Below are positions 16,423 to 26,700 of a stretch of DNA of 64,000 nucleotides, in pieces. A program made the translations under genes and the position numbers. The stretch lies in contig OY970383.1 of NCBI GenBank assembly GCA_963719415.1, positions 1,116,001-1,180,000 of the forward strand. The letters run 5' to 3'. How positions within the stretch are numbered: position 1 is the stretch's first letter; every line of letters begins with the position of its first letter. The notes under the pieces were generated by a model that worked only from the letters and a program-made list of their open reading frames with translations, did not search any database and was not told where the DNA came from. This stretch comes from JAPLIS01 sp963719415 (GTDB taxonomy: Bacteria; Babelota; Babeliae; Babelales; Vermiphilaceae).

Positions 16423-17280
16423 ATGAAATTAAAAATAAAAATTTTACAAAAGAGGCCAATTAATACAGAAGGGTTGTTGCAAATACGTGGCCAACTTATG
16501 ATTGGCGAGCATAAAGAATTCTTTTTGGCTGATCTTGACTGGTGGCCAATAGAAGAATATAAAAAACAATGGCGAGAGGGGTTGGAGCGTATAAAAACAC
16601 ATGATCAATCGTGCTTAATTGTATCAATCGGTAACCCTATCGATAATCGATTTATAGAGTGGTGGTTATTGTACAAAAGAAGAAATAAAGTTTATTTACA
16701 AAATCATATAATATTTGGCGATACTTATGCAGATCGAATAGGGGATAAGGAGTTTAATCGAGATACTTGTTACGATTTTATTCCCAAAAGAAGAATTAAA
16801 AGTAGTGAGAAAAATGTAGAGTGGTCAGTTAGATTGTCAGTAAAAAATGATAAAATTCAAAAATTAACTATAAAAACTATTGATAAAAAATTAACTGATA
16901 CAGAGAGATTGTTATATATACATGGCGAACTTAGGATTGATAAACATAGAGAAAATTTTTTGATGCCTCTAGATTGGTGGTCAATAGAAGAATACAAGAA
17001 ACAATGGCAAGAAGGATTAGAACGTATAAAAACCCATGATCAATCGTGTTTGATATCAAGAATCACGAATCCAGCAGAAAGTCGATTTATAGAATGGTAT
17101 TTATTATATAAAATAAAAAATAAAATTTATTTACAGCATCATATAATTTTTGGCTATGCGTATGAAAAACGAATAGGAGATAAAGAATTTAATTCAGAAA
17201 CTTGTTATGATTTTATTCCCAAAAGAAAAAAAAGAAGTAGTGAGCATAGAATTTCAGAATGGTCAGTTGCTTATCCATAA
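16423..17280 (+). CDS. Tandem-duplicated CdiI-like immunity protein
   Basis: 285 cytoplasmic residues made of two copies of one domain of about 140 residues. Copy 1 (residues about 1-138) and copy 2 (about 145-285) share DWWxIEEYKKQWxEGLERIKTHDQSCL, RFIEWxLLYK, KxYLQxHIIFG, RIGDKEFN, and TCYDFIPKR. This pattern (W..EEY..QW..GL.R...SCL) is like contact-dependent growth inhibition immunity proteins of the CdiI type; the match is from memory. An ATG behind GGAG begins the gene. It follows the toxin-leader relic and precedes two more immunity-like genes by 12 bases. No matching toxin is visible, so it is best called an orphan immunity gene. Confidence 0.65.
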   Translation: MKLKIKILQKRPINTEGLLQIRGQLMIGEHKEFFLADLDWWPIEEYKKQWREGLERIKTHDQSCLIVSIGNPIDNRFIEWWLLYKRRNKVYLQNHIIFGDTYADRIGDKEFNRDTCYDFIPKRRIKSSEKNVEWSVRLSVKNDKIQKLTIKTIDKKLTDTERLLYIHGELRIDKHRENFLMPLDWWSIEEYKKQWQEGLERIKTHDQSCLISRITNPAESRFIEWYLLYKIKNKIYLQHHIIFGYAYEKRIGDKEFNSETCYDFIPKRKKRSSEHRISEWSVAYP

Positions 17281-17292
17281 AGCGAGAATAAA

Positions 17293-17916
17293 ATGACCAA
17301 CGAGACTATAGACTTTAATTTAAATGATTCTGCAATAATAAGAATTACTTCTGAGGTAAAAATAGAATTATTGCATTGTTGTCAAAATGTTGACATGTAT
17401 TTATTAAAGGATAATAAAATTTATTTATTAACTATTAGCCCACTTCAAGAAGATATATTTATTTTAAAAAGTGCATTAAAAAAAGCTTTGCATAATCAAT
17501 TACAGCTTCATCCTTCTATAACAGAAGATATTGGTATTCTTTGGAATCAAACTTCACAAGACAAATCAAAACTCATATATAAAGAAATAAAAGGACAACG
17601 TTTTTGGGTTGGATTAAGCTATTTATTATGGGGTTATGGTGAGTTGGCAACATGGCTTTATAATGATGCTCATGGAAATATAATATTACATATTACTCCA
17701 GTTTATCGTGATAAATGGATAGATAATGACGAAGGTGATGACGAAGAAGCAAACGATCGAGCTTATGAAAAATGGATGGCCACTAAATACAAGCCTATTT
17801 GGACAACTATATTACCTCCTGCTATTGCGAAGGCTTGGTTAGCTCAAGCTGAAGATATTTTTTGGAAACTTAGAGACATACAAGGACTTATTGATTTTGA
17901 TAAAAGAAGAACATAA
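17293..17916 (+). CDS. Orphan immunity-like protein (paralog 1)
   Basis: A 207-residue cytoplasmic protein with no recognised domain. Features are LNDSAIIRI, VKIELLHCCQNVDMYLLKDNK, ATWLYNDAHGNIILHITPVYR, an acidic stretch (DNDEGDDEEANDR) and TTILPPAIAKAWL. It is a recent duplicate of the 18011-18631 product; their C-terminal halves are almost identical. It begins 12 bases after the tandem CdiI-like gene, so the two are probably co-transcribed. Position in an immunity array is the only clue to role. It could also be a SUKH-like or other antitoxin fold. Confidence 0.6.
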   Translation: MTNETIDFNLNDSAIIRITSEVKIELLHCCQNVDMYLLKDNKIYLLTISPLQEDIFILKSALKKALHNQLQLHPSITEDIGILWNQTSQDKSKLIYKEIKGQRFWVGLSYLLWGYGELATWLYNDAHGNIILHITPVYRDKWIDNDEGDDEEANDRAYEKWMATKYKPIWTTILPPAIAKAWLAQAEDIFWKLRDIQGLIDFDKRRT

Positions 17917-18010
17917 ACGGGTCAAAGGGCTGCTATAGTTAATAATATTAAAAAATTAGCTTTCCTTTGTTAGGTTGACTTATTTTATCGAATAGCATAG
18001 GAAAAACATT

Positions 18011-18631
18011 GTGACCGACGATATTATAGATTTTCATTTAAATGATTCTGCAATAATAAGAGTTACTGCTGAGGTAAAAATAGAATTATTGCATTGTTGT
18101 CAAAATGTTGACATGTATTTATTAAAGGACAATAAAACTTATCTATTAAGCACCGAGTTGCTTAGAGAAAATATGTTTATTTTGAAAAATTTACTCAAAA
18201 AAGCTTTGCTTAATCAATTACAGCTTCATTTTTCTATTGTGCAAGATGTAGGCATTCTTTGGAATCAATGTTTGCAATTAAAACCAGGGCTTATATATAA
18301 AGAAACAAAGGAGCAAGATTTTTGGGTTGGAGAAAAGTATTTATTATCAAGTTATGGCGGGCTAGCAACATGGCTTTATAATGATGCTCATGGAAATATA
18401 ATATTACATATTACTCCAGTTTATCGTGATAAATGGATAGATAATGATGAGGATGATGACGAAGAAGCAAACGATCGAGCTTATGAAAAATGGATGGTCA
18501 CTAAATACAAGCCTATTTGGACAACTATATTACCTCCTGCTATTGCGAAGGCTTGGCTGGTTCAAGCTGAAGATATTTTTAGTAAACTTCAATATACAGA
18601 CGTCTATGAAGAGGATAAAGTAGACGGATAA
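18011..18631 (+). CDS. Orphan immunity-like protein (paralog 2)
   Basis: 206 residues, GTG start behind AGGAAAA. The product matches the 17293-17916 product closely: LNDSAIIRVTAEVKIELLHC, NDAHGNIILHITPVYRDKW, then the same acidic stretch and TTILPPAIAKAWL. Differences cluster in the middle third (residues 55-115), the region most likely to set specificity if the proteins bind different toxins. A hairpin plus T-run at 18730-18752 closes the unit. No domain is recognised. Confidence 0.6.
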   Translation: MTDDIIDFHLNDSAIIRVTAEVKIELLHCCQNVDMYLLKDNKTYLLSTELLRENMFILKNLLKKALLNQLQLHFSIVQDVGILWNQCLQLKPGLIYKETKEQDFWVGEKYLLSSYGGLATWLYNDAHGNIILHITPVYRDKWIDNDEDDDEEANDRAYEKWMVTKYKPIWTTILPPAIAKAWLVQAEDIFSKLQYTDVYEEDKVDG

Positions 18632-18729
18632 ATGCCAAGATTAGGACCATATAGTCACCCTTGCTCGTAACTATCCCCTTGGGTGAAAGTGTCATAAAAA
18701 TTGGTAGTTTTTTATAGCAAGCTTAAACA

Positions 18730-18752
18730 AGCCTTTTTAAGGCTATTTTTTT
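18730..18752 (+). terminator. Rho-independent terminator after the immunity array
   Basis: Stem agcctt (18730-18735), loop ttt, stem aaggct (18739-18744), then a T-rich tail attttttt. It lies about 100 bases after the 18631 stop and 100 bases before the next gene, on the plus strand. Confidence 0.65.
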
Positions 18753-18849
18753 GTAAGAAATCTTTCTTTATGTTGCATATGTGATACTATTAATGATAAC
18801 AATTGAAAAATCACTCTTTTTTTAGCAATTTTTTTAGGATATTAATATC

Positions 18850-19584
18850 ATGTGTAGAGAAGAAATAAGCAAACCTAATTCTTGTCAGACTCATCAGCAT
18901 GACAGCAAACATGAGCATGCTAGTCAATCCGCCCACCAACATGCGCATACGTATACGGTGTACGAAGAAATAGTTTGTCATTTACCCTATGCAATTTTTG
19001 CATCAGCATTTAGTCTTGCTATTTTGAGTTTTGTTAGTGTTGGTCAGACCAATATAACTCGCTTATGCGCTACTGCGCATGGACTTTTTCACGCGTTTCA
19101 CTTTATGCATATAGTTTTTGCGGCAACTGGTACTTTAATTACTTTTTTTCGTTTTTCGCAAAATAAATTACATGCATTGTTATTGGGGCTTTTTTGTCCA
19201 ATGATTTTTTGTACTCTGTCTGATGCGATTATTCCCTATTTTAGTGGTATATTGATGGGCGTTCCTATGGCTTTTCATCTTTGTTTTCTTACTGAATGGC
19301 GGAATGTGCTACCATTTTTAGTGATAGGGTTAGTGAATGGTTTTATTTTGAATGATCATCATGAAGATCGTCGTGTACTTTATTCTCTTTTTTCCCATCT
19401 AATTCATATTTTGGTAAGCTCTCTTGCATCTCTATTCTATCTGGTTGCATACGGATGTACTAATTGGCTTGATTCTATAGGTATAGTTTTCTTATTTTTA
19501 ATTATAGCGGTTGTTGTTCCGTGTACATTGTCTGATATTGTATTACCAATGATATTGGCACGAATTAAAAGAAAAGATGGATAG
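18850..19584 (+). CDS. His-rich multi-pass membrane protein of unknown function
   Basis: A 244-residue protein whose first 32 residues carry a histidine cluster (HQHDSKHEHASQSAHQHAH), followed by about six membrane segments (residues 44-66, 80-104, 110-130, 145-163, 173-195 and 210-232). A histidine-rich N-terminus suggests metal binding. Other marked residues are the pair CTLSDAIIP and CTLSDIVLP at about 118 and 226, which looks like an internal repeat. It overlaps potA by 8 bases, so it is in the polyamine-transport operon and may be a partner or an unrelated rider. No family recognised. Confidence 0.6.
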   Translation: MCREEISKPNSCQTHQHDSKHEHASQSAHQHAHTYTVYEEIVCHLPYAIFASAFSLAILSFVSVGQTNITRLCATAHGLFHAFHFMHIVFAATGTLITFFRFSQNKLHALLLGLFCPMIFCTLSDAIIPYFSGILMGVPMAFHLCFLTEWRNVLPFLVIGLVNGFILNDHHEDRRVLYSLFSHLIHILVSSLASLFYLVAYGCTNWLDSIGIVFLFLIIAVVVPCTLSDIVLPMILARIKRKDG

Positions 19585-20677
19585 CATGAGAAGTATCATT
19601 TTGAGTGGTGTTGGTAAGTCGTTAAATGGTGAAATTATTTTACAAGATTTACACCTTACCATTCCGAGTGGTAAATTTTTTGCTTTATTGGGCCCTAGTG
19701 GTAGCGGTAAAACAACATTGTTGCGTTTAATTGGTGGATTTGAACAAGTTGATAAGGGGTCTATTTTTTTAGGTTCGCAAGATATTACTCATGTTCCTAT
19801 CTATCAGAGAAGAATTAATACGGTATTTCAACATTATGCACTTTTCCCACATATGAATGTCTTTGATAATGTTGCGTACTGCTTAATGTTACGTAATGTA
19901 GCACGAGATATTATTGAACAGAAAGTTACTAAAATATTAAGTGCCGTTGGGTTACAGAAATATATGTATAGATCAATAAGTCAGCTTTCAGGGGGCCAAC
20001 AACAGAGAGTTGCCCTTGCAAGAGCTGTTGTCAATGAGCCTGATGTGTTACTCTTGGATGAGCCACTGGCAGCATTAGATTTAAAATTACGTGAACAGAT
20101 GCTTATTGAGCTCATTGAATTACAGAGTCAGTTAGGCACAACGTTTATTTATGTTACCCACGATCAATTTGAGGCATTAACGGTAGCTGATAATATGGCA
20201 ATTATGAATAAGCATGGGCAGATAGAGCAGGTTGGTACACCAAAAGATATTTATGAATTTCCTTTATCATCTTTTGTAGCCACATTTGTTGGAACAACGA
20301 ACATTTTTAAAGGCATAGTCAGCATGCAACAAGATGGAGCCACGATAGGTATTGATAAAGTAGGTTCGTTTGTTATTTCTATTCCGCAAGACAAAACGTG
20401 GATAGCTAATGGATCATTTATTTTTATGAGCATTCGTCCGGAAAAGATTTATATTAGTAAAAAACAAATTTCTGATTTTTCTAATGTATTAACCGGATCG
20501 GTAAAATCTATTGTATATCATGGAAGATCAACTCAGTATAATGTAATAATCGAAGATGGTTCTCTAGTGCAGGTATTTGAGCAAAATGAGGAACATTTTC
20601 CTAAAGAGATTATTGATTATGACGATGTAGTATATTTGCATTGGCAAAAAGAGAACGTGGTTTTGTTAGAAAGATAA
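19577..20677 (+). CDS. potA: Spermidine/putrescine ABC transporter, ATP-binding protein
   Basis: A 366-residue ATPase that powers polyamine uptake. It has Walker A GPSGSGKTT (residues 36-44), Q-loop region INTVFQHYALFPHMNV, signature LSGGQQQRVALARA (about 137-150), Walker B VLLLDEPLAALD and the H-loop YVTHD. The C-terminal part (about 240-366) is the regulatory TOBE-type domain. ATG 19577 overlaps the stop of the preceding membrane-protein gene; ATG 19586 is an alternative. The 3' end has been tandemly duplicated with the next 40 bases. The subunit match to PotA rests on gene order (potA-B-C-D) as well as sequence. Confidence 0.92.
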   Translation: MDSMRSIILSGVGKSLNGEIILQDLHLTIPSGKFFALLGPSGSGKTTLLRLIGGFEQVDKGSIFLGSQDITHVPIYQRRINTVFQHYALFPHMNVFDNVAYCLMLRNVARDIIEQKVTKILSAVGLQKYMYRSISQLSGGQQQRVALARAVVNEPDVLLLDEPLAALDLKLREQMLIELIELQSQLGTTFIYVTHDQFEALTVADNMAIMNKHGQIEQVGTPKDIYEFPLSSFVATFVGTTNIFKGIVSMQQDGATIGIDKVGSFVISIPQDKTWIANGSFIFMSIRPEKIYISKKQISDFSNVLTGSVKSIVYHGRSTQYNVIIEDGSLVQVFEQNEEHFPKEIIDYDDVVYLHWQKENVVLLER

Positions 20678-20722
20678 AAACGGCCAAAAAGAGAGCGTAG
20701 TTTTGTTAGAAAGATAAAAACG
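20645..20722 (+). repeat. Tandem 40-bp duplication across the potA stop
   Basis: A 38-base unit beginning caaaaagagaacgtggtttt occurs at 20645-20682 and again at 20685-20722, period 40, with two mismatches. The first copy contains the last codons of potA (ending in LLER and its TAA), the second is non-coding. It is a small local duplication that displaced the potA-potB junction. Confidence 0.8.
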
Positions 20723-20767
20723 AGAACTAGATAAAAGTTGGAAAAAAATTAGATACAATTTGTAGAT

Positions 20768-21622
20768 ATGAAAAACACAAACAAGCAGTCTATACAAGAA
20801 CTTTCTTTTTTATATATTTTGCCGGCATATATCTGGCAGATACTTTTTTTGTGGATTCCTTTTTTTATTGTTTTATGGTTTAGTTTTGTATCCGATTCTG
20901 TATGGACTATGCAAAATTATTGGGCAATTTTGAACAGGCCTCATGTGCGAATTATTGGTAGATCTTTGGTTTTTGCGTTAGCAAATGCATTTTTTTGCTT
21001 ACTGTGCGCTTATCCCGTTGCTTATTTTTTAGCGGTAAAGGTAAAGCGATTTAAAAATTTTCTCCTTTTTTTATTAGTGCTTCCTTTTTGGACTAATATG
21101 CTAGTGCAGGTTTATGCATGGTTTTTTCTATTGGGTAAGAATGGTTTTCTTGAGTTGTTTTTGCGCAAACTGGGATTGATACAAAATTCATGGCATATAG
21201 CGCATAGTTTAACAGCAGTTTTTTTGGTCATGGTATATTGCTATATACCTTTTATGATTTTACCTATTTATACGGTCCTTGAAAGACTTCCTCACCAGCT
21301 ACGTGAAGCATCAGCTGATCTTGGAGCAACTCCCTGGCAGACATTTATACATGTTACTTTGCCGCTTTCAATGCCTGGCATAAAGACCGGTTTTTTATTG
21401 GTCATGGTTCCTTCATTTGGCGAATTTGTTATTCCTGAGCTCATAGGTGGAGCTAAGTATATGCTTTCAGGTTCTCTAATCTCTTATTATTTTTTAGTTG
21501 TTCGAAATAATGGCATTGGATCAGCGTTTACAATGCTCTGTGGGTTTATTTTATTGATTGTTGCTTATTTGTTTCATCGTTTTTTACCTATTATGTCGCA
21601 GGATAGAGAAGGGGATTATTAA
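20768..21622 (+). CDS. potB: Spermidine/putrescine ABC transporter permease PotB
   Basis: A 284-residue inner-membrane permease with about six membrane segments. The cytoplasmic coupling loop has the EAA-type motif LREASADLGATPWQTFIHVT (residues about 178-197), which docks on PotA. The N-terminal membrane region (YILPAYIWQILFLWIPFFIVLW) is typical of PotB. Two bases separate it from potC. Together with potA, potC and potD it forms a complete importer; for a host-dependent bacterium, uptake of host polyamines is a reasonable supply route. Confidence 0.9.
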   Translation: MKNTNKQSIQELSFLYILPAYIWQILFLWIPFFIVLWFSFVSDSVWTMQNYWAILNRPHVRIIGRSLVFALANAFFCLLCAYPVAYFLAVKVKRFKNFLLFLLVLPFWTNMLVQVYAWFFLLGKNGFLELFLRKLGLIQNSWHIAHSLTAVFLVMVYCYIPFMILPIYTVLERLPHQLREASADLGATPWQTFIHVTLPLSMPGIKTGFLLVMVPSFGEFVIPELIGGAKYMLSGSLISYYFLVVRNNGIGSAFTMLCGFILLIVAYLFHRFLPIMSQDREGDY

Positions 21623-21624
21623 TT

Positions 21625-22509
21625 ATGTCTCAGAATAATTATGACCAACAAGCTAACGAAAAATCTAATGAGCGATCTAATCAAGAATTACGAGTCAATA
21701 GGTGTGCCAATAGGCGAGTTAACAAGCGATCTAATCAGGTCTCTAAATACTTATTTTCTTTTTTTGTGAGTATGGTTTATTTTTTTTTGTATATTCCTAT
21801 TTTTTTGTTAATTGTTTTTTCTTTTAATGAAAATCAATTTATTGGTGATTGGACCGGTTTTTCGTTACGATGGTATGAGCTATTGTGGAAAGATATTGAA
21901 CTATGGGGGGCCTTAAGAAATTCTCTTATTGTTGCTTTTAGCACCGTTTTTTTAACTATTTCTATGGGAACGCTTTGTGTTTTTTATGGGCAAAAATATT
22001 ATTTAAATAAATCCGTCGGTTTTTTTTATGCTAGTTTGGCTATTCCAGAAATAGTGTTAGCTGTTGGATTGATTAGTTTTTTTTCTTTTTTTTCTGTTCC
22101 TTTTGGGCTGACTACGTTGATAGCGGCACATACGCTTATTGGATTAGGATACGTAGTACCTATTTTATATTCTCGCTATAGAGAAATCGATAAGCAGATT
22201 ATTGAGGCATCATATGATCTTGGTGCAACTCAGGAGCAAACATTTTTTTTTATTGTGCTTCCTTTGTTAACTCCTGCCATCATTACAGGAGGATTGCTTG
22301 CTTTTATTATATCTTTTGATGACTTTTTATTATCATTTTTCTGTTCAGGTATTATTTCCCAAACATTACCAGTCTATATTTTTGCTCTCATTCGCGCAGG
22401 GGCTTCGCCACAAGTAAATGCTCTTTCAACGCTGTTGCTTTTAGTAAGTAGTTCTTTAATGTTGCTCTTTTTTTGTTTACAAATAAAAAAAATGGACTTG
22501 ATTTCATGA
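21625..22509 (+). CDS. potC: Spermidine/putrescine ABC transporter permease PotC
   Basis: The second permease, 294 residues, with about six membrane segments and the EAA-type loop IEASYDLGATQEQTFFFIVL (about residues 192-211). The first 40 residues are a hydrophilic extension rich in N, Q, R and S (for example NERSNQELRVNRCANRR) that I do not expect in PotC; it may be spurious extra sequence or a cytoplasmic tail. potD starts at ATG 22506, inside the potC stop (ATGA overlap), which indicates translational coupling. Confidence 0.88.
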   Translation: MSQNNYDQQANEKSNERSNQELRVNRCANRRVNKRSNQVSKYLFSFFVSMVYFFLYIPIFLLIVFSFNENQFIGDWTGFSLRWYELLWKDIELWGALRNSLIVAFSTVFLTISMGTLCVFYGQKYYLNKSVGFFYASLAIPEIVLAVGLISFFSFFSVPFGLTTLIAAHTLIGLGYVVPILYSRYREIDKQIIEASYDLGATQEQTFFFIVLPLLTPAIITGGLLAFIISFDDFLLSFFCSGIISQTLPVYIFALIRAGASPQVNALSTLLLLVSSSLMLLFFCLQIKKMDLIS

Positions 22510-23579
22510 AATATTTTGTTAAAGCGACTACTTTTTTTGTACGTTTTTTTTATGTTTTTTTAGTGCTTACGAGTATAGCACTTTTTTTGTATGCTTCTCA
22601 TATTGTGAAATTTTTTTATGAAGAAAAAAGTATTACGTTGCTTGCTTGGCCGCAAGAAATTGATGCGAGTCAATTTGCAGAGTTTGAGAAAGAGACTGGT
22701 ATTAAAGTTTATGTTCGTTATTTTGAAAACAATGAAGAATTAATGATGAAACTAATGGCTATGGCGCCAGGAGAAATTGATTTGGTGATGCCAACTGATT
22801 ATGCTGCAGAAGTGTTTATTAAAAAGGGATTGTTAAAGAAAATAGATAAGAGAAAGTTGTTTTTTTGGGATTCCTTGCGTCCTTCATTAATGGGACATTA
22901 TTTTGATCCAGAAAATCAGTATACGATTCCCTACTATTGGGGAGTTTATGGCATTGGCTATGACAAAAATGTTTGGAAAGAGGGAATTCCTTTTATATCA
23001 TGGCAGATGGTTTTTGATCGACGATTTAAAAATGCTCTGGTTGCTATGCCTAATGATGCACATTATTTGGTGCTCATAGCTGCGCAGTATCTGTTTGGTA
23101 CTATTGATAATTTAACAAAGGAGCAGATTCAGCGTATTACCAATTTTTTAATAGATCAAAAATCATGGGTAGAATTATATACAGAATCTCATGGAGAATA
23201 TCTACTCGCATCTAAGGCGAGCTCTTTGGTGGTGTTGTTAAGTGCTGATATGGCAAAAATTATGAAACGATTTCCCAATATCGATTTTATGGTTCCGCAG
23301 GAAGGTAGCTTTGTGCTTATAGATTCTTTTGCTCTTTCTGCACATACGACAAAAGATGATTTTGTATATCAATTTTTGAATTATATTTATAGATCAGATG
23401 TTTTAAAAAAGTATGTAGATACTTTTATGTTTTTTCCTGCAACTACCGATGTAGAGCCAGCATTTCAGCATGAATCATTAAAAATTCCTTCAGGTTCTGA
23501 TGTTAAAAAAATTGATTTTTTTAGGAATGTTATTTCCCCTGATATATTAAGTGATGTGTGGGTTGCATTAAAATCATGA
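22506..23579 (+). CDS. potD: Polyamine-binding protein PotD/PotF-like
   Basis: I start at ATG 22506, overlapping the potC stop by four bases; an earlier in-frame ATG (22473) lies inside potC. The 357 residues begin with a hydrophobic segment (FFYVFLVLTSIALFLYASHI) with no lipobox cysteine, so the protein is probably membrane-anchored. The mature part has PotD features: AWPQEIDASQFAEFEKETGI, GEIDLVMPTDY, YTIPYYWGVYGIGYDK, and FPNIDFMVPQEG. These residues shape the polyamine-binding cleft in the family. It closes the potABCD operon. Confidence 0.9.
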   Translation: MKYFVKATTFFVRFFYVFLVLTSIALFLYASHIVKFFYEEKSITLLAWPQEIDASQFAEFEKETGIKVYVRYFENNEELMMKLMAMAPGEIDLVMPTDYAAEVFIKKGLLKKIDKRKLFFWDSLRPSLMGHYFDPENQYTIPYYWGVYGIGYDKNVWKEGIPFISWQMVFDRRFKNALVAMPNDAHYLVLIAAQYLFGTIDNLTKEQIQRITNFLIDQKSWVELYTESHGEYLLASKASSLVVLLSADMAKIMKRFPNIDFMVPQEGSFVLIDSFALSAHTTKDDFVYQFLNYIYRSDVLKKYVDTFMFFPATTDVEPAFQHESLKIPSGSDVKKIDFFRNVISPDILSDVWVALKS

Positions 23580-23752
23580 TCTATGTTTTTTAATCTTGAC
23601 TTTAATAATTAAACAATATAAGAATAGTAGCATCTATACTAATAATAAAAGAGCAATAATAAAATAGCTTGATTTTAAAAGGTTAAAAATGATCTAATAA
23701 TAAAACTAATATGATGATAGTATTGTAACAATTCAAAAAAAGGATGAGTGTT

Positions 23753-26700
23753 ATGAAAAAAACTGTATGGAGGCATGTTAACGTTGCCGTTTCGCTATTG
23801 TCTGTTTTAATGACCAGTTTATTATTTTCAGAATCCGTTGATTTTAAATCAGATAAATATAATTATGAAAACTGTTCTGTTGTTATCGAATCAGGTACAA
23901 CTAAGCTTAATCATGATGTGTATACTATTCGAGCAACATCAAAAGATGTTAATGTTTTTTTAGGTAAAGATAGTAGCGAACTAGTGGGTTATGCACACCT
24001 GCGTTTTATAGCTGAAGCGGGGCACACTATCACTATTCAAGTTGATCAAAACTTAACATTTGCCGGATCTTCTTCAGATAAGCCTCTTCTGCTTACTTTT
24101 GGCGGATTAGGTACTACGGTTTTCGAGGTTCTTGGCGGTAACTCAATTAATTTTGGGACCAAGGATGGTCATACCAAAGCATTTGTTATAATGGAAAATG
24201 ATGGAGCAATTGCAGGTAAGCCTCGACAGTGTCCAACGCTACAATTTAAACGGTTTCATGGGAAAAAATTTGCAGCGATGCAAGATATAATTGTTAATGT
24301 TGGTCAAGGTTCAACATTAAGTTATTTGTCAGCATATAAAAATTTGTTGTTTGCTCAAGATACAGGAAGCATAGTATTTGATGTTGGTAATATTCCAGCG
24401 TCAGATGTTTGTTCTGTTCCAGGCTCTATGGTTTTAGTGGTGGACGATAAAGCAGCATGTATCACCGCTGGTCATTGGGTTAAAGCATCTAAAAAATCTG
24501 ATTCTATTTTGAATTATAACACTCATTTGTATAAAAAATCATTCAGTCTTGATGATATTCATTTAGATGTCGCAGCTGGACATAAAGCTATAACGAAAGT
24601 TACGGTTAATCAAAGTTTTTCACATGACACATTTCATGGTGGATTAATTATTGCAAATCATAACAATTCATTTTCAGAGTTGTTATCCGATCCCTTTTAT
24701 CATCTGAAAACTCGCAAAGATACACATGATTTTAAAGGTTCTTTTAAAGGGAATCGCTATGGATGGGTATTGGGAGCCAATGGTGTTCTTGATATAGATC
24801 ATGGTACTTTTGTTATGTACGATTGCTATGCAGAAAATTGTATGCCTAATTCTTTTGGATCGTTAAGGAAAATAGAAGGCTTTAAAGGTTTGGATGTTCG
24901 TCAATTAGTAAAAAAAAGAAATCCGTCAGCATTTATTGTTGATGGTAACAATAATCCTGAAGCCCAAAAAGCTCGCATTAATTTAGGTAAACAGTCAGGT
25001 CTTTTTTTCAGATCATTAGCACCGTCATCGACATTTTCTAGCCCGGGTGCTTATGTATTTGCTATTGAAGCACCGTTACACGTGAATGGAAGCAATACAG
25101 ACAAAGATCAGAGAAGCAAAATAGAAATACTTTCTGCTCATATAGATATGCATGGTGGCGATCTTTTTTATGGTGATAAATCTGCGAAATTTCCTCAACG
25201 AAGTTTTGAAAAAGTAGTTTTCCCTGGGGATGAGTCTGCTTTGGGTCAAAAACTTTTTATGTATAATAAAGCAGCTTTCCTTGTTAATGACAGTATGCAA
25301 TTGCATAATGTTTCCTTGGTGCATACGGATATGAACCATAAAGTATATGAAAAAAATGATTCACAGTCAGAGCCAACGTACGTTGGTGGAGAAAAATGGC
25401 TTATCGAATTTGTGAATAAAAAAAATAGTTCTATGAGCATAGTGGAAAATGGTCTTAATAGTGATCCATTTGGCAGCAGGCAAGAGAACTATGGTTCTTC
25501 ATCGTATGGTGGTTCTTATGGTTATGGATCGCATGAAGGGTATGGTTCAGGGTATGGATTAAAAAATACATTTAATATTCTTCCTGATTCAGGTCTTTTA
25601 ACATTTGCAAATGATCACTATCTTCTTAATCGACCACATATCGCTTTCTATAATTCTCGTTTTAACATTCATTCACATGTTGCTATTACAGGGATGGATT
25701 TAAAAGTACCAACTCATACAGATAATGAAGATGGTATTAATTTTAATCATACTAAAATGGTATTTTATCAAAATTCACCATCTTTAAATAGTGGCGCTGG
25801 TAGACATATGGTTTTGGGTACGTTGATAGGTTCTTTTGCGTCAGATAATGTTACGGTATTAAGCCGTGATGCACATATTGATATTTTTGAGCAAGAAGAA
25901 GAAGATACCAGTAATGCCAAAAAAGTTGAACTATCTTTAGAAAATGATGCTAATACAGAAGATATTCTCGAGGATGTTGAATCATATAGAATATCTTCTC
26001 AAAAGCCAGCAGTTCATTCACTATATCTTGGTCACAAGAGTAACATTTCAATAGGTAACAATCTACTTGATGGGGATGTCTTTGAATTGCAAAAAGATGT
26101 TCATGCAATTATGAAATTGAATGGTAATTTTTTCTCTATTAGTTCTTATGGAGGATCTTCGTCTGACTCAAAAACTGCTCATATAACTGGTCAAGGAGGC
26201 GTTTTTGTAGATGCAGGAGGCAAGTTTACTATTGGTAAAAATTTTAGAGCAACTATGAATACTATGGTTACTCGTAGTATGGGTGGTAAGGTAGATCTGC
26301 CAGCAGGTCAGGTTGTTTTTGGAGATCAATATGGTATTGCTGATTGGAAGTTAAATATAGTTGAACATGGTCAACGAGTATTAGTAGATAAAAATGACCA
26401 TATTTCAAATTATACATTGCATTGGTTAGGCGTTCAGCATGATAGTATCGATCCAGCTTATGTTTCTTCTGTGTATAAAAAACGTAAAGCTTCTCTCGCG
26501 TTGCCATTATATAATGTGTTTGATGTGCCTTTGGTAAAAGCTGAACACCTTTCTCTTATTCCTGTTGTAAAAGGAGAGGTAGATCAATTCCAGGTTCAAG
26601 GCTCTCAAATGGGTAATGAAGCGCAGGTTATGATTGATGGTGGCCATATACGAGAACTTGTGTTTATACCTACAAATCATGTTGGTGAAGTACCGGCTGC

